Below, one piece after another: positions 1-7,981 of a stretch of 64,000 nt of DNA. The notes under the pieces were generated by a model. It was not told the DNA's origin. It worked only from the letters and a program-made list of their open reading frames with translations, and did not search any database. A program made the position numbers and the translations under genes. Source of the DNA: Kutzneria buriramensis (lineage in GTDB: Bacteria; Actinomycetota; Actinomycetes; Mycobacteriales; Pseudonocardiaceae); NCBI RefSeq assembly GCF_003387475.1, contig NZ_QUNO01000003.1:434001-498000 (forward strand), in the 5' to 3' direction. The number at the start of each line of letters is the position of its first letter. Position 1 is the stretch's first letter.

Positions 1-339
1 ACCACCGCCCGGTTCGTGGACCAGGTGAAGGTGGCCCGCGAGGCGATGGCCGAGTTCGACCGTCCCGACTTCAAGATCGCCAAGCGGGTGTACCTGGCCG
101 TGGACGACGACGCCGCGCGGGCTCGGGACCGTATCGGCGAGGCCCTCGGCGCACTGTACGCGGGATTCCCGCTCGGCGACCTGACGTCCGTGGCGGTCTA
201 CGGCACCCCCGACGACGTCGTGCGCGGGCTGCGCGAGGTCGCCGACGCGGGGGCGGAGACGATCCTGCTCAACCCGATGTTCGACGAGCACGAGCAGATG
301 GAGCGGCTGGTCGCGGAGGTGCTCCCGCAGCTTAACTGA
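1..339 (+). CDS. LLM-class flavin-dependent oxidoreductase, C-terminal part
   Basis: The reading frame is open from the first base, so the 5' part lies outside the window. About 112 residues remain. They resemble the C-terminal end of luciferase-like (bacterial luciferase/F420-dependent) monooxygenases: a segment with YGTPDDVVRGLREVADAGAETILLNP, in which a helix and a final beta strand close the TIM barrel, then a short terminal helix. In this family FMN or F420 binds in the missing N-terminal part, so cofactor and substrate cannot be inferred. A strong hairpin follows 21 bases after the stop. Family confidence is moderate; specific function unknown. Confidence 0.7.
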   Translation, partial: TTARFVDQVKVAREAMAEFDRPDFKIAKRVYLAVDDDAARARDRIGEALGALYAGFPLGDLTSVAVYGTPDDVVRGLREVADAGAETILLNPMFDEHEQMERLVAEVLPQLN

Positions 340-360
340 GCCCCGGCCCGACGCCGCCCT

Positions 361-424
361 CTTTTGCCACATGCGCTTCCTATTTGCGCCCTGGTGACAA
401 GTAGGAAGCGCATGTGGCACAAAA
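361..424. terminator. Long inverted repeat between convergent genes, likely bidirectional terminator
   Basis: The arms at 361-386 and 398-424 are near-perfect inverted repeats of about 26 nt (one two-base bulge and one mismatch) with an 11-nt loop. The left arm begins CTTTTG and the right arm ends CAAAAG, so either strand gives a GC-containing stem followed by a short U-rich tract. It lies between the ends of the oxidoreductase (+) and the CoA-transferase family gene (-). A bidirectional intrinsic terminator is the simplest reading; an intergenic mobile repeat is possible. Confidence 0.6.
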
Positions 425-434
425 GTGGCGGCGG

Positions 435-1541
435 TCAGCTGACGTCGTCTACCGTCAACCCCAACTCCCCCAACACTTCCGCCGTGTGCTCGCCGGAAAA
501 CGCCGGCGGGCCGGGCGTTCCCGACGGGGTGCGGTCGAACCGTGGCGCGGGCGCGGGTTGCACGACGCCGGCCAGCTCCACGAAGTTCTCCCGCGCCTTG
601 TTGTGGGGGTGGTCGGCGGCCTCGTCGGGGGCCAGCACCGGCGCGAGGCAGGCGTCGCTGCCGACCGACAGCGCCGCCCATTCGTCACGGGTGCGCCGCC
701 GCACGGCCTCGGCGATGTGCGCGCGCAGCGCCGGCCAGTTGGCGGGATCGTGCCGATTGGCCGGCAGCGCAGCGGGATCGAGCTCCAGAAGCGTCACCAG
801 TTCGGCGTAGAACTTCTCCTCCAGCGCGCCGATCGCCACGAACTTGTCGTCGGCCGTGACGTACGTGTCGTAGTACGGCGCGCCGCCGTCGAGGAGGTTT
901 CCCCCGCGTGGCAACGACAGCGCGCCGGCAGCCTTGATGCCGTGCACGAAGGTCGCCACCAGCGCGGCGCCGTCGACCATCGCGGCGTCGATCACCTGGC
1001 CGCGTCCGGAGCGCTCGCGTTCGTACAGGGCGGCCAGGACGCCGGTGGCCATCAGCAGCCCGCCGCCGGCGAAGTCGCCCACGAGGTTGAGCGGTGGAAC
1101 CGGGCGACCCCCGTTCTGCCCAATGGGTTCCAGCGAACCGGCGACCGCGATGTAGTCGATGTCGTGCCCGGCGGAGTCGGCGAGCGGACCGTGCTGGCCC
1201 CAGCCCGTCATCCGCGCGTAGACCAGGCGGGGGTTGCGCGCGTGGCAGTCGGCCGGCCCGATGCCCAGCCGTTCCGTCACACCGGGCCGGAACCCTTCCA
1301 CCAGGACGTCGCTGCGTTCCACCAGTCGCAGCACGGCGTCGACGGCCGCCGGCTTCTTGAGGTCCAGCGACACCGAGCGACGGCCGCGGGTCAGCGGATC
1401 GTTCGGCACCGCCGGCGGCGCGCCCGGCCGGTCGATCCGGATCACCTCGGCCCCCATGTCCGCCAACACCATGCAGCCGAACGGGGCCGGCGCGAGCCCG
1501 GCGAGCTCGATGACCCGGAGGCCGGTGAGAGGGCCGCTCAC
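435..1541 (-). CDS. CaiB/BaiF CoA-transferase family protein, alpha-methylacyl-CoA racemase-like
   Basis: A 368-residue protein of the family III CoA-transferase/racemase fold. The N-terminus (GLRVIELAGLAPAPFGCMVL) and RGRRSVSLDLK are typical. The racemase active-site positions appear present: His and Asp in AGHDIDYIAVAG, Asp in LVGDFAGGG, and Glu in ALEEKFYAEL, matching the His/Asp/Glu trio of mycobacterial and human AMACR. It probably epimerises 2-methylacyl-CoA esters in branched-chain or sterol side-chain oxidation. The GTG start overlaps the stop of the upstream acyl-CoA dehydrogenase as GTGA (1538-1541), so the two are translationally coupled and likely act in one acyl-CoA pathway. The open frame continues upstream, but that stretch is antisense-like Arg-rich sequence inside the dehydrogenase gene. 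Confidence 0.85.
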   Translation of the reverse strand: MSGPLTGLRVIELAGLAPAPFGCMVLADMGAEVIRIDRPGAPPAVPNDPLTRGRRSVSLDLKKPAAVDAVLRLVERSDVLVEGFRPGVTERLGIGPADCHARNPRLVYARMTGWGQHGPLADSAGHDIDYIAVAGSLEPIGQNGGRPVPPLNLVGDFAGGGLLMATGVLAALYERERSGRGQVIDAAMVDGAALVATFVHGIKAAGALSLPRGGNLLDGGAPYYDTYVTADDKFVAIGALEEKFYAELVTLLELDPAALPANRHDPANWPALRAHIAEAVRRRTRDEWAALSVGSDACLAPVLAPDEAADHPHNKARENFVELAGVVQPAPAPRFDRTPSGTPGPPAFSGEHTAEVLGELGLTVDDVS

Positions 1542-2686
1542 AACGACCGCCCGATGATTTCCTTCATGATCTCGTTCGTGCCGCCGTAGATCTTCTGCAC
1601 CCGCGCGTCCGCCCAGATCCGCGCGATCGGGTACTCCTTCATGTAGCCGTAGCCGCCGAACAGCTGGAGGCAGCGGTCGGCGACCCGGCAGAGCCGCTCG
1701 CTGGCCCACATCTTGGCCATCGCGGCGGTCGGCACGTCCAGCTTCCCCACCAGGTGCCGCTCGACGCACTGGTCGATGAACGCCCGCGCCACGGCCACCT
1801 CGGTGGCGCACTCGGCCAGCTCGAACTTGGTGTTCTGGAACTTGATCAGCTCCCGGCCGAAGGCCTGCCGCTGCTTGACGTAGTCGAGGGTGAGCTCGAG
1901 CGCCATCTCCATGCCGGCGACGGCCGCCACGGCGATGATCAGACGCTCCTGCGGCAGCTGCTGCATCAGCTGCACGAAGCCCTGCCCCTCCTGCCCGCCG
2001 AGCAGGTTGGACACCGGCACCCGCACGTCGTCGAAGAACAGCTCGGAGGTGTCCTGCCCGGCCAGCCCCAGCTTGTCCAGCACCCGGCCGCGGCGGAAGC
2101 CCTCGACCAGCTCGGTCTCCACCACGATCAGCGAGATGCCGTGCGCGCCCTGGTCGGCGTCGGTCTTGGCGACGACGATGACCAGGTCGGCCTGCGAGCC
2201 GTTGGTGATGAACGTCTTGGCCCCGTTGATCACGTACTCGTCGCCGCTGCGCACGGCTCGGGTCCGCACGGACTGGAGGTCGGAGCCGGCCCCCGGCTCG
2301 CTCATGGCGATCGCGCCGACCAGGTCGCCGCTGGCCAGCCGCGGCAGCCAGCGGTGCTTCTGCTCCTCGGTGCCGTAGTTGAGCAGGTAGTGGGCGACGA
2401 TGCCGCTGTGCACGCTGTTGCCCCAGGAGCTGTCCAGCGCCCGGGCCTGCTCCTCCAGCAGCACGGTCTCGTGCGCGAAGGTGCCGCCCCCGCCGCCGTA
2501 CTCCTCGGGGATGCTGATGCAGACCAGCCCCAGCTCGCCCAGCCGCCGCCACAGGTCGCGGTCGACCGAGTGCTGCTCGGCGAAGCGCTCCTGGTGCGGG
2601 GTCAGCTCCTTGGCGAAGACGTCCCGCGCCAGGCGGCGCAGCTGGTCGAGGTCCTCGGTCATCCAGGACGAGCGGTGCTGGGGCAC
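1538..2686 (-). CDS. Acyl-CoA dehydrogenase family protein
   Basis: A 382-residue flavoprotein predicted to introduce the alpha-beta double bond in acyl-CoA thioesters, passing electrons to ETF. Seen: IAMSEPGAGSD (FAD/substrate loop), VINGAKTFITNGSQAD, the RQAFG motif, and a C-terminal KIYGGTNEIMKEI. The usual short-chain Glu in YEGT is Gly here, as in long-chain/isovaleryl-type enzymes, where the base sits on an earlier helix; GMEMALELT is a candidate. The GTG at 2686 was chosen because GGGAGG lies 8 nt upstream. A longer in-frame TTG start at 2710 would fall inside the palindromic operator. It forms an operon with the racemase-like gene and is probably controlled by the divergent TetR gene. 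Confidence 0.88.
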   Translation of the reverse strand: MPQHRSSWMTEDLDQLRRLARDVFAKELTPHQERFAEQHSVDRDLWRRLGELGLVCISIPEEYGGGGGTFAHETVLLEEQARALDSSWGNSVHSGIVAHYLLNYGTEEQKHRWLPRLASGDLVGAIAMSEPGAGSDLQSVRTRAVRSGDEYVINGAKTFITNGSQADLVIVVAKTDADQGAHGISLIVVETELVEGFRRGRVLDKLGLAGQDTSELFFDDVRVPVSNLLGGQEGQGFVQLMQQLPQERLIIAVAAVAGMEMALELTLDYVKQRQAFGRELIKFQNTKFELAECATEVAVARAFIDQCVERHLVGKLDVPTAAMAKMWASERLCRVADRCLQLFGGYGYMKEYPIARIWADARVQKIYGGTNEIMKEIIGRSL

Positions 2687-2707
2687 GGTGCTGACCTCCC
2701 GAAGAAA

Positions 2708-2747
2708 CAATCAGGGCTGCCGGTAAACTTACCGGCAGCCTGGATTG
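2708..2747. promoter_or_regulatory. Palindromic operator between acyl-CoA dehydrogenase and TetR genes
   Basis: A core of two perfect 10-nt half-sites (CTGCCGGTAA and TTACCGGCAG) around a 2-nt centre occupies 2717-2738. CAATC and GATTG extend the symmetry at 2708-2712 and 2743-2747 about the same centre. It sits between divergent start codons at 2686 and 2777. This is the arrangement expected for a TetR repressor controlling itself and its neighbour. Binding is inferred. Confidence 0.75.
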
Positions 2748-2776
2748 TTTGTGAAGACCTCGCTAGCATCGGCCGT

Positions 2777-3376
2777 GTGACCAGGCCACGACTGACCCAG
2801 CAGGAGCGCACCGAACGCACCCGGGAGCTGCTGCTGGACGCCACCATCGACTGCCTGGTCGAGCTGGGCTACGCCCGCACCTCCACCAACGAGATCTGCC
2901 GCCGTGCCGGCGTGTCGCGGGGCGCCCAGCAGCACCATTTCGCCACGAAGGCGGAGTTGATGGCGCACGCCATCGAGCACCTGGTGACCAAGCTGCTGGC
3001 CCGGATGAGCGAGCAGCCGCCGGCCTCGCTGCCCGGCCCGGACCGGGTCGCGATGGGCATCGACCTGCTCTGGCAGGGCTACTCGGGGTCGCTCTCGACG
3101 GCCGTGATGGAGCTGTGGGTGGCCGCCCGCACCGACCCCGAGCTGCGCGCGGCGATGCACCCCATCGACAAGGCGCTGGCCCGCCGCACGTCCGAGCTGT
3201 TCCGCGACATGCTCGGCGACCAGGTGACCCCGGACCAGCGCGATCTGCCGCTGTGGCTGACCGTGAACCTGATCCGGGGTCTCGCCCTGGACGCGATGAT
3301 CGGCGGCGATCCGGCCCGCCAGGACCAGCTCCTCCAGGAGTGGAAGACCATCGCGGTGAAGACCTACGGCGCCTAG
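2777..3376 (+). CDS. TetR/AcrR family transcriptional regulator
   Basis: 199 residues. The N-terminal HTH (residues about 10-60) reads RTRELLLDATIDCLVELGYARTSTNEICRRAGVSRGAQQHHFATKAEL in part and is a canonical TetR DNA-binding domain; the rest is a helical ligand domain of usual length. The GTG at 2777 is used because the HTH starts directly after it. No Shine-Dalgarno sequence is visible, but a TAGCAT -10-like element ends 7 nt before it, so translation may be leaderless. It is divergent from the acyl-CoA dehydrogenase/racemase operon across a strong palindrome, so its ligand is plausibly an acyl-CoA. Its stop overlaps that of the convergent LCAT-like gene by 4 bp (CTAG, 3373-3376). Confidence 0.9.
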   Translation: MTRPRLTQQERTERTRELLLDATIDCLVELGYARTSTNEICRRAGVSRGAQQHHFATKAELMAHAIEHLVTKLLARMSEQPPASLPGPDRVAMGIDLLWQGYSGSLSTAVMELWVAARTDPELRAAMHPIDKALARRTSELFRDMLGDQVTPDQRDLPLWLTVNLIRGLALDAMIGGDPARQDQLLQEWKTIAVKTYGA

Positions 3377-4620
3377 CAGTGGTGGCTGGGGGCCTTCAGG
3401 GTCGCCAGCAGCCGGTTCAGCACGTTCGGGTTGCTCGGCAGCGAGAAGTGGTCCACGCCGGGGTTGTCGCTGAGCACGTAGCTGTGGCACTTCATCGCCG
3501 ACCACACCCGGTTGGCGTTGTTGGTGATGTCCTCCTGATTGCTGTCGCCGCTGAGGAAGATGAACTGGCTCTGGTCGACCAGCTGCCCCACCTTCAGGTT
3601 CGGCAGCGTCGCGCCGACGATGGTCGGCAGCCCGGAGCCCTTCTCCGCGGTCACGTCCACGTCCGGGAAATACCGTGGCGTTCGGAATTTGACGAATCCG
3701 ATGTAGTACTGGGCGATCTGCCGTTCGGCGGTGAGACCGGCGTCCGAGAGCAGACGGGGCCAGTCGCGCGGCGTGTAACTGCGGCCGGTGGAGGTGTCCT
3801 TGATGACGGTTTCCCGGTCGCCGAACACCGCCGGATCGGAGGCGCTCATGTACGTGGACGGCGCGGTCAGGTACATCCGAGCGCTGCTCACGGCGTTGTC
3901 GACCGTCTTGGGATAGCCGAAATCCGGCACGTTCAGACCCGTGAACAACACCGAATAGAGCAGGCCCTGGCCCGGGAAGTTGCCGGCGAGCGGGGTGAAG
4001 CCGTGGATGTACGTGTCCCGCCACGCCTGGCTGGTGTGGGTGAGCAGGTACTGCGCGTACAGCGGCCCGTTGGAATGCCCGACCAACTGCACCGGCCGGT
4101 TGCCGTTGTCGTGGTACGTCTGCTCGACCAACCGCACGGCCCGCGCCAGGAATCCGCCGAGGTCGGGGGTGAGCCGCGCGTCGTAGCCGGCCACCCGGAT
4201 GTCCTTGTCGCGCTGGTAGCCGGCGGATTCCAGCGTCTTGTACAGCTGCTCGTAGAACGGGGCGCTGTCGGTCCTGCCGTAGTCGATGACGCTGACCCTG
4301 ACGCCCGGCTGCTCGGCGAACCGGAGCGGCATCGGCTTGGTCGGATTCGGGTCGTAGCGCAGGGTTTCCAGCTCGTCCTGGCAGACCTGGCTGAAGGCGC
4401 TGGTCTGCGGGTTCTGGAACCAGTCCTGGAAGCTGCCCGAGCGCGGGCAGTTCGGGTCGGTGGTCTGGTCTCGCACCGTCACCTGGAGCTTGGTGAGGTG
4501 GAACGCCGGGAACAGCACGACCGGCGTCCGCCCCGATGCGGATGCCGCCGCGACGCCCGGCAGCACGGTCAGCGCGAGGGCGGCGGCGACGCCCGCGCGC
4601 AGCAGGAACCTCAGGTTCAT
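3373..4620 (-). CDS. Secreted lecithin:cholesterol acyltransferase-like alpha/beta hydrolase
   Basis: 415 residues, starting with a Sec signal peptide (MNLRFLLRAGVAAALALTVL, cleavage after an Ala-rich stretch). The mature part begins TPVVLFPAFHLTKLQV, as in LCAT/PDAT family proteins, and contains the nucleophile elbow GHSNG with serine, followed by YAQYLL. A late VDHFSLPSNP supplies a candidate catalytic His, and SGDSNQEDI lies in the region of the acid. The family transfers or hydrolyses acyl chains on phospholipids or sterols. Being exported, it would act on extracellular or envelope lipids. The ATG at 4620 directly precedes the signal peptide; a longer frame adds nine residues without support. 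The gene ends face-to-face with the TetR gene. Confidence 0.75.
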   Translation of the reverse strand: MNLRFLLRAGVAAALALTVLPGVAAASASGRTPVVLFPAFHLTKLQVTVRDQTTDPNCPRSGSFQDWFQNPQTSAFSQVCQDELETLRYDPNPTKPMPLRFAEQPGVRVSVIDYGRTDSAPFYEQLYKTLESAGYQRDKDIRVAGYDARLTPDLGGFLARAVRLVEQTYHDNGNRPVQLVGHSNGPLYAQYLLTHTSQAWRDTYIHGFTPLAGNFPGQGLLYSVLFTGLNVPDFGYPKTVDNAVSSARMYLTAPSTYMSASDPAVFGDRETVIKDTSTGRSYTPRDWPRLLSDAGLTAERQIAQYYIGFVKFRTPRYFPDVDVTAEKGSGLPTIVGATLPNLKVGQLVDQSQFIFLSGDSNQEDITNNANRVWSAMKCHSYVLSDNPGVDHFSLPSNPNVLNRLLATLKAPSHHC

Positions 4621-4659
4621 ACCCGCCAACCTAGCGGCGGCCGGCATCGCGAGCGGTGC

Positions 4660-5361
4660 TCAGTGGCTGACCGTGAAGGAAAGCTTGGCACCGCCGATGT
4701 CGTGCGGGCCGTCCGGCGTCACGACGTCGGCCCGCACCCCGCCCTTGCCGCTGATCGTGTCCTGGGCGAAGACGAACCAGTAGCGCAAGGTGACGGACTT
4801 GCCCTTGGGCAGCGGCTGCTGGGCGGTGTAGGCACTGAGGAAGTCCATGCCGCCGCCCGCGTACGAGAGGGGCACGTCGACGTACTTGAGCGTGGCCGGG
4901 TCGTAGCGCTGCACGACGCCGTGGGCGAACGGCAACGGGCCGGCGACGCACGTGCAGTGGTCCAGCACGAGCACGAAACCGACGTTCGGGTAGGAGACCG
5001 GCGAGTTGTTGCACACCGTCATGTCGACCTCGACCGGCGCGCCGTCGACCTTGACCGTGCCCGACGGCGCGCCGCTCAGGCTGACCCGCACCTGGTCCGC
5101 GGCCGGCACCGACCCGTACGGATCCGCGGTGGGCACCGGCGCGGTCGCCGGGTTCGGCTTGCATCCGTTGTCCGAGGCCACGGGGGTCGCGGTGGCGGTC
5201 GTTGTGCTCGCGGGCGTGGCGCTGGTGGTGGTCGTGGTCGGCGCGGCGGCGCTGGCGGCGGTCGTGGTGACCACCGGCGGCGGAGGCGTCGCGACCGACG
5301 GCGAGCAGGCCGTCAGTGCGAGCAGTCCGGCGGGCACGGCAAGAAAAAGGCGCTTGATCAT
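4660..5361 (-). CDS. Putative lipoprotein with Thr/Ala-rich linker
   Basis: 233 residues. A short signal peptide ends in the lipobox LTAC (Cys19), so the protein should be lipid-anchored outside the membrane. Residues about 20-65 are a low-complexity Thr/Ala/Pro/Val tether. The remaining 160 residues form a globular region with Cys in DNGCKPNP, TVCNN and HCTC, and a YWFVFAQD segment suggesting a beta-sandwich. I do not recognise the family. The ATG at 5361 is preceded by an AGGGGG motif; an immediately upstream GTG codon is also possible. It is followed by the LCAT-like gene in the same direction after a 39-bp gap. Confidence 0.7.
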   Translation of the reverse strand: MIKRLFLAVPAGLLALTACSPSVATPPPPVVTTTAASAAAPTTTTTSATPASTTTATATPVASDNGCKPNPATAPVPTADPYGSVPAADQVRVSLSGAPSGTVKVDGAPVEVDMTVCNNSPVSYPNVGFVLVLDHCTCVAGPLPFAHGVVQRYDPATLKYVDVPLSYAGGGMDFLSAYTAQQPLPKGKSVTLRYWFVFAQDTISGKGGVRADVVTPDGPHDIGGAKLSFTVSH

Positions 5362-5448
5362 CACGGTTCTTTTCCCCCTGTCAGGAATCATTGTCCACCA
5401 GAGGACGCCGCCACCGCCAGCCGGTTGCATGGGGAATTCCCTGACCCG

Positions 5449-5850
5449 TCAGGACATTACGATCAGGGTCGTTTCGTGACCGATCACCGAGGCGATGGAC
5501 CACAGCGAACCGGCGCCGGTCGTGCAGCCGGAACCCGGTTCACAGCTGTCGTATCCGGGCAGCTTGAAACAGCCGTCGCCGGCCCCGAACGGATACGAGT
5601 TCGTTGCCACCCGGACGTATTCCGAATATGTGTCGTCGCTCGGACCGGCGACGAACGCGTCGGCCGCGGCGAGCGTCCGCGCCACCGGATGGCTGTCGTC
5701 CCAGCCCTTGTGCCGAAACAGCAGCCGCCCGGCGGCCGCGGTCATTCGCGCCAATTCCACGCGTTCCGGGGTGACGATTTCGTCCTGGCCCATCAGCAGG
5801 CGGTCGTAGTGGCTGATCAATTCCCGTAACCGCGCCGCCGCGTCGCTCAT
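5449..5850 (-). CDS. Hypothetical protein coupled to MocR regulator
   Basis: 133 residues. It begins MSDAAARLRELISHYDRLL, an amphipathic helical segment, and ends in a region with four cysteines (GDGCFKLPGYDSCEPGSGC) and a hydrophobic tail. I recognise no family. Its ATG overlaps the TGA of the upstream MocR gene (ATGA, 5847-5850), so it is almost certainly translated from the same mRNA. No signal peptide is visible. The tight coupling suggests a role connected with the regulator's target pathway, but this is inference only. Confidence 0.6.
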   Translation of the reverse strand: MSDAAARLRELISHYDRLLMGQDEIVTPERVELARMTAAAGRLLFRHKGWDDSHPVARTLAAADAFVAGPSDDTYSEYVRVATNSYPFGAGDGCFKLPGYDSCEPGSGCTTGAGSLWSIASVIGHETTLIVMS

Positions 5851-7271
5851 CGCAGTCTCCGCCCGCCCCGCCACACCGATACCAGTCGCTGCACGCCTTC
5901 CAACACGGTGTCCGGCCCGGCGGCGTAGGACAACCGTATCCGGTCCATCTGCCCGTCGGCCGCGGAGAACACCGATCCCGGCGTGAGGAGCACGCCGGCG
6001 CGCCGCGCGGATTCCACCACCGTCAGGCCGTTCGGCTCCGGCAGCCGCACCCACAGCGACGCGCCGCCGTCCGGCTCCACCCACGTCCAGTCCGGCAGGT
6101 GCGTGACCAGCAGCTCCGCCGTCCATTCGTAACTGGCCCGCAGTTCCCTGGCCCGCGCCCGCCGCGCCCGCGGCACATAGCCGAGCAGCCGCAGCGCCGC
6201 CAGCTGGCTCGGCACCGAACTGCCCATGTCCGCCGACGACCGGTAGGTGGCCAGCTGCCGGACGAAGTCCACAGTGGACCGGATCCAGCCGACCCTGATG
6301 CCGCCCCAGAACAGCTTCGACAGCGACCCGATGGACAGCACCGGCGCGTCCGGGGCGAGCGCGGCCATCGACGGCGGCGGCGGACCCTTGAACAAGGTGT
6401 CCACAGAGGACAGATCCTCGATCAGCGTGGTGCCGGTCTCCGCCACGGCGCTGGCGATCACCTTGGCCACGGCGGGACGCATGGTGACGCCGACGGGATT
6501 GTGCACGGTGGGCACCAGGTACAACAGTCGCGGCCGACGGCTGCGCAGCAGCCGCACCAACACGTCCGCGTCCGGGCCGTCGTCACGCAACGGGATCGTG
6601 CGCAGCCGCGCGCCGCGTTCCCGGAACGCGTCCAGCGCGCCCCAGTTCGTCGGATCCTCCACCAGGACCTCGTCGCCGGGCGCGAGCATCGCGGTGGCGA
6701 TGAGCTGCAACGCCTGCTGCGAACCGCTTGTCACCAGCACCTGATCCGGGTCGGACAGCAGTCCGTCGTCGGTGCAGTGGTTGGCGATCGCCGCGCGCAG
6801 CGCGGGCAGGCCGGCCGGGTAGTAGCCGTGCCCGCGCACCCAGTGCCGCAGATCCTGCGGGCTGACCGCGCCGACCACCTCGGCAACCCAGTCCTGGCCG
6901 GGCAGTGCGGCGCTGGACAGGTCGGCGACGGCGCTGTCGGCCGTGTCGCTCAACGGGTTGAGCCGGGCGGCCGAGCCGGGCAGCCGGGGCTGCGAGTTGC
7001 CGCGGACGCGGGTTCCGCTGCCCTGCCTCGAATCCAGTAAACCCAGTGAGCGCAGTGTGGTGTAAGCGGTGACCAATGTGCCGCGGCTGACCGCGAGTGT
7101 GCTCGCGAGTGCCCGTTCGGACGGAAGCAATGTGCCCGGCGGCAGTTCGCCGGAGGAGATCAACGCGGTCAGCGCGGCGGCGAGCTGCCGGTGCAGCGAC
7201 TCGCGCGCGTCCGTGCACCAGCCGTCCAACAGCCGGGCCAACGCGGTCTCGCCGATTCTGGGGTTGTCCAC
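5847..7271 (-). CDS. MocR/PdxR-type GntR regulator with aminotransferase domain
   Basis: 474 residues with an N-terminal winged helix (about 20-95; LPPGTLLPSERALASTLAVSRGTLVTAY) fused to a fold-type I aminotransferase domain (about 115-470). The PLP lysine is in GSLSKLFWGG, and VPTVHNPVGVTM and SGSQQALQL are family motifs. MocR proteins bind PLP or its adducts and regulate vitamin B6, GABA or amino-acid genes; they rarely catalyse transamination. The start is GTG at 7271. The divergent gene is the prim-pol-like protein at 7400, and a direct repeat of TGTCCAC overlaps the start region. The small gene at 5449-5850 is translationally coupled downstream. Confidence 0.88.
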   Translation of the reverse strand: MDNPRIGETALARLLDGWCTDARESLHRQLAAALTALISSGELPPGTLLPSERALASTLAVSRGTLVTAYTTLRSLGLLDSRQGSGTRVRGNSQPRLPGSAARLNPLSDTADSAVADLSSAALPGQDWVAEVVGAVSPQDLRHWVRGHGYYPAGLPALRAAIANHCTDDGLLSDPDQVLVTSGSQQALQLIATAMLAPGDEVLVEDPTNWGALDAFRERGARLRTIPLRDDGPDADVLVRLLRSRRPRLLYLVPTVHNPVGVTMRPAVAKVIASAVAETGTTLIEDLSSVDTLFKGPPPPSMAALAPDAPVLSIGSLSKLFWGGIRVGWIRSTVDFVRQLATYRSSADMGSSVPSQLAALRLLGYVPRARRARARELRASYEWTAELLVTHLPDWTWVEPDGGASLWVRLPEPNGLTVVESARRAGVLLTPGSVFSAADGQMDRIRLSYAAGPDTVLEGVQRLVSVWRGGRRLR

Positions 7272-7300
7272 GAACGGTGTCCACTTTCACTGAATTGGAC
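7265..7300. promoter_or_regulatory. Candidate MocR binding region (direct and inverted repeats)
   Basis: TGTCCAC occurs twice in the same orientation at 7265-7271 and 7278-7284. A reverse-oriented TGGAC follows at 7296-7300, making GTCCA-N12-TGGAC. MocR regulators typically bind direct repeats near their own start, so this is a reasonable autoregulatory site. The first copy includes the start codon of the regulator gene. Confidence 0.35.
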
Positions 7301-7367
7301 TCACCCAGGCGGCCGTAATCGGGCGAGTCTTGACCATGACGGTATCGCCAACCCCGAGGAGATGATC

Positions 7368-7403
7368 ATGGTGTCCACCGGTCGCGCCGAGACCGGGTCG
7401 TGA
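7368..7403 (+). CDS. Possible 11-residue leader ORF upstream of prim-pol-like gene
   Basis: ATG at 7368 is preceded by GAGGAG (7356-7361) at a 6-nt spacing, the best ribosome site in the area. It encodes MVSTGRAETGS and stops at TGA 7401-7403, which overlaps the GTG start of the next gene as GTGA. The prim-pol-like gene itself has no other Shine-Dalgarno sequence, so this short frame probably delivers ribosomes to it by termination-reinitiation. The peptide has no recognisable motif. Confidence 0.4.
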   Translation: MVSTGRAETGS

Positions 7404-7981
7404 GCGGGTCCCGGCTGCGTCCGGCCGATCCCGGACAGCAGCGGACCCTCAGGCAGGCCGCGCTGTGCTACGCGGCGCAGGGATGGCCGGTTGTGCCGGC
7501 CGCATTCTTCGACGGCACACGGTACGCCTGTGTGCAGGCGGACTGTGTGCAGGACGGTCCGCACCCCGTGTGGCGGCTCTGGCAGGGCCGCGCCAGCTCC
7601 GACCCCGACGTCGTGGCCAGCTGGTACCGGCTCTTCTCGTTCGCGGTGGCCCTGCCCACCGGCGCGGTGTTCGACGTGGTCGAACTCCCCGAGCCGGCCG
7701 CCGTCCGGGTACAGGGGGCGCTGGTCGAACACGGCACACCGACGCCGATCGCGGTGTGGCGGGAACGCGGCGTGCGGCTGTTCTGGGTGAACCCCGGACT
7801 GCCCGCCGACGACCGGCTGACCGCGATGAACGCTCGCATCCGCGGCGAGGGCGGCTGGGTGCCGGCGCCGCCCACACCCACCCGACGCGGACCGATGCAC
7901 TGGGCGCTGCCGCCGGAACAGGCGGAATGGGGGATCCTCGCGCACGAAGACCTGGCCAAGGCCCTGGACGCTGTGTCTTAG
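7400..7981 (+). CDS. Prim-pol (bifunctional DNA primase/polymerase N-terminal)-like protein
   Basis: 193 residues. The beginning, LRQAALCYAAQGWPVVPAAF, followed by a Cys-containing loop, matches the start of the N-terminal prim-pol domain found in archaeal/phage/plasmid primase-polymerases; SSDPDVVASWY corresponds to the region where substrate is bound. The canonical acidic catalytic motif is not obvious: FDVVELPEPAA lies where DxD would be expected. It may be a degenerate or regulatory member; short chromosomal members of this kind are common in actinomycetes. The start GTG overlaps the stop of a short leader ORF. Confidence 0.65.
   Translation: MSGSRLRPADPGQQRTLRQAALCYAAQGWPVVPAAFFDGTRYACVQADCVQDGPHPVWRLWQGRASSDPDVVASWYRLFSFAVALPTGAVFDVVELPEPAAVRVQGALVEHGTPTPIAVWRERGVRLFWVNPGLPADDRLTAMNARIRGEGGWVPAPPTPTRRGPMHWALPPEQAEWGILAHEDLAKALDAVS

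Noticed and set aside
6390-6420. A DnaA-box-like GTGTCCACAG near 6401
   Set aside because: It has a mismatch to TTGTCCACA and lies inside the MocR coding region; single near-matches are expected by chance.
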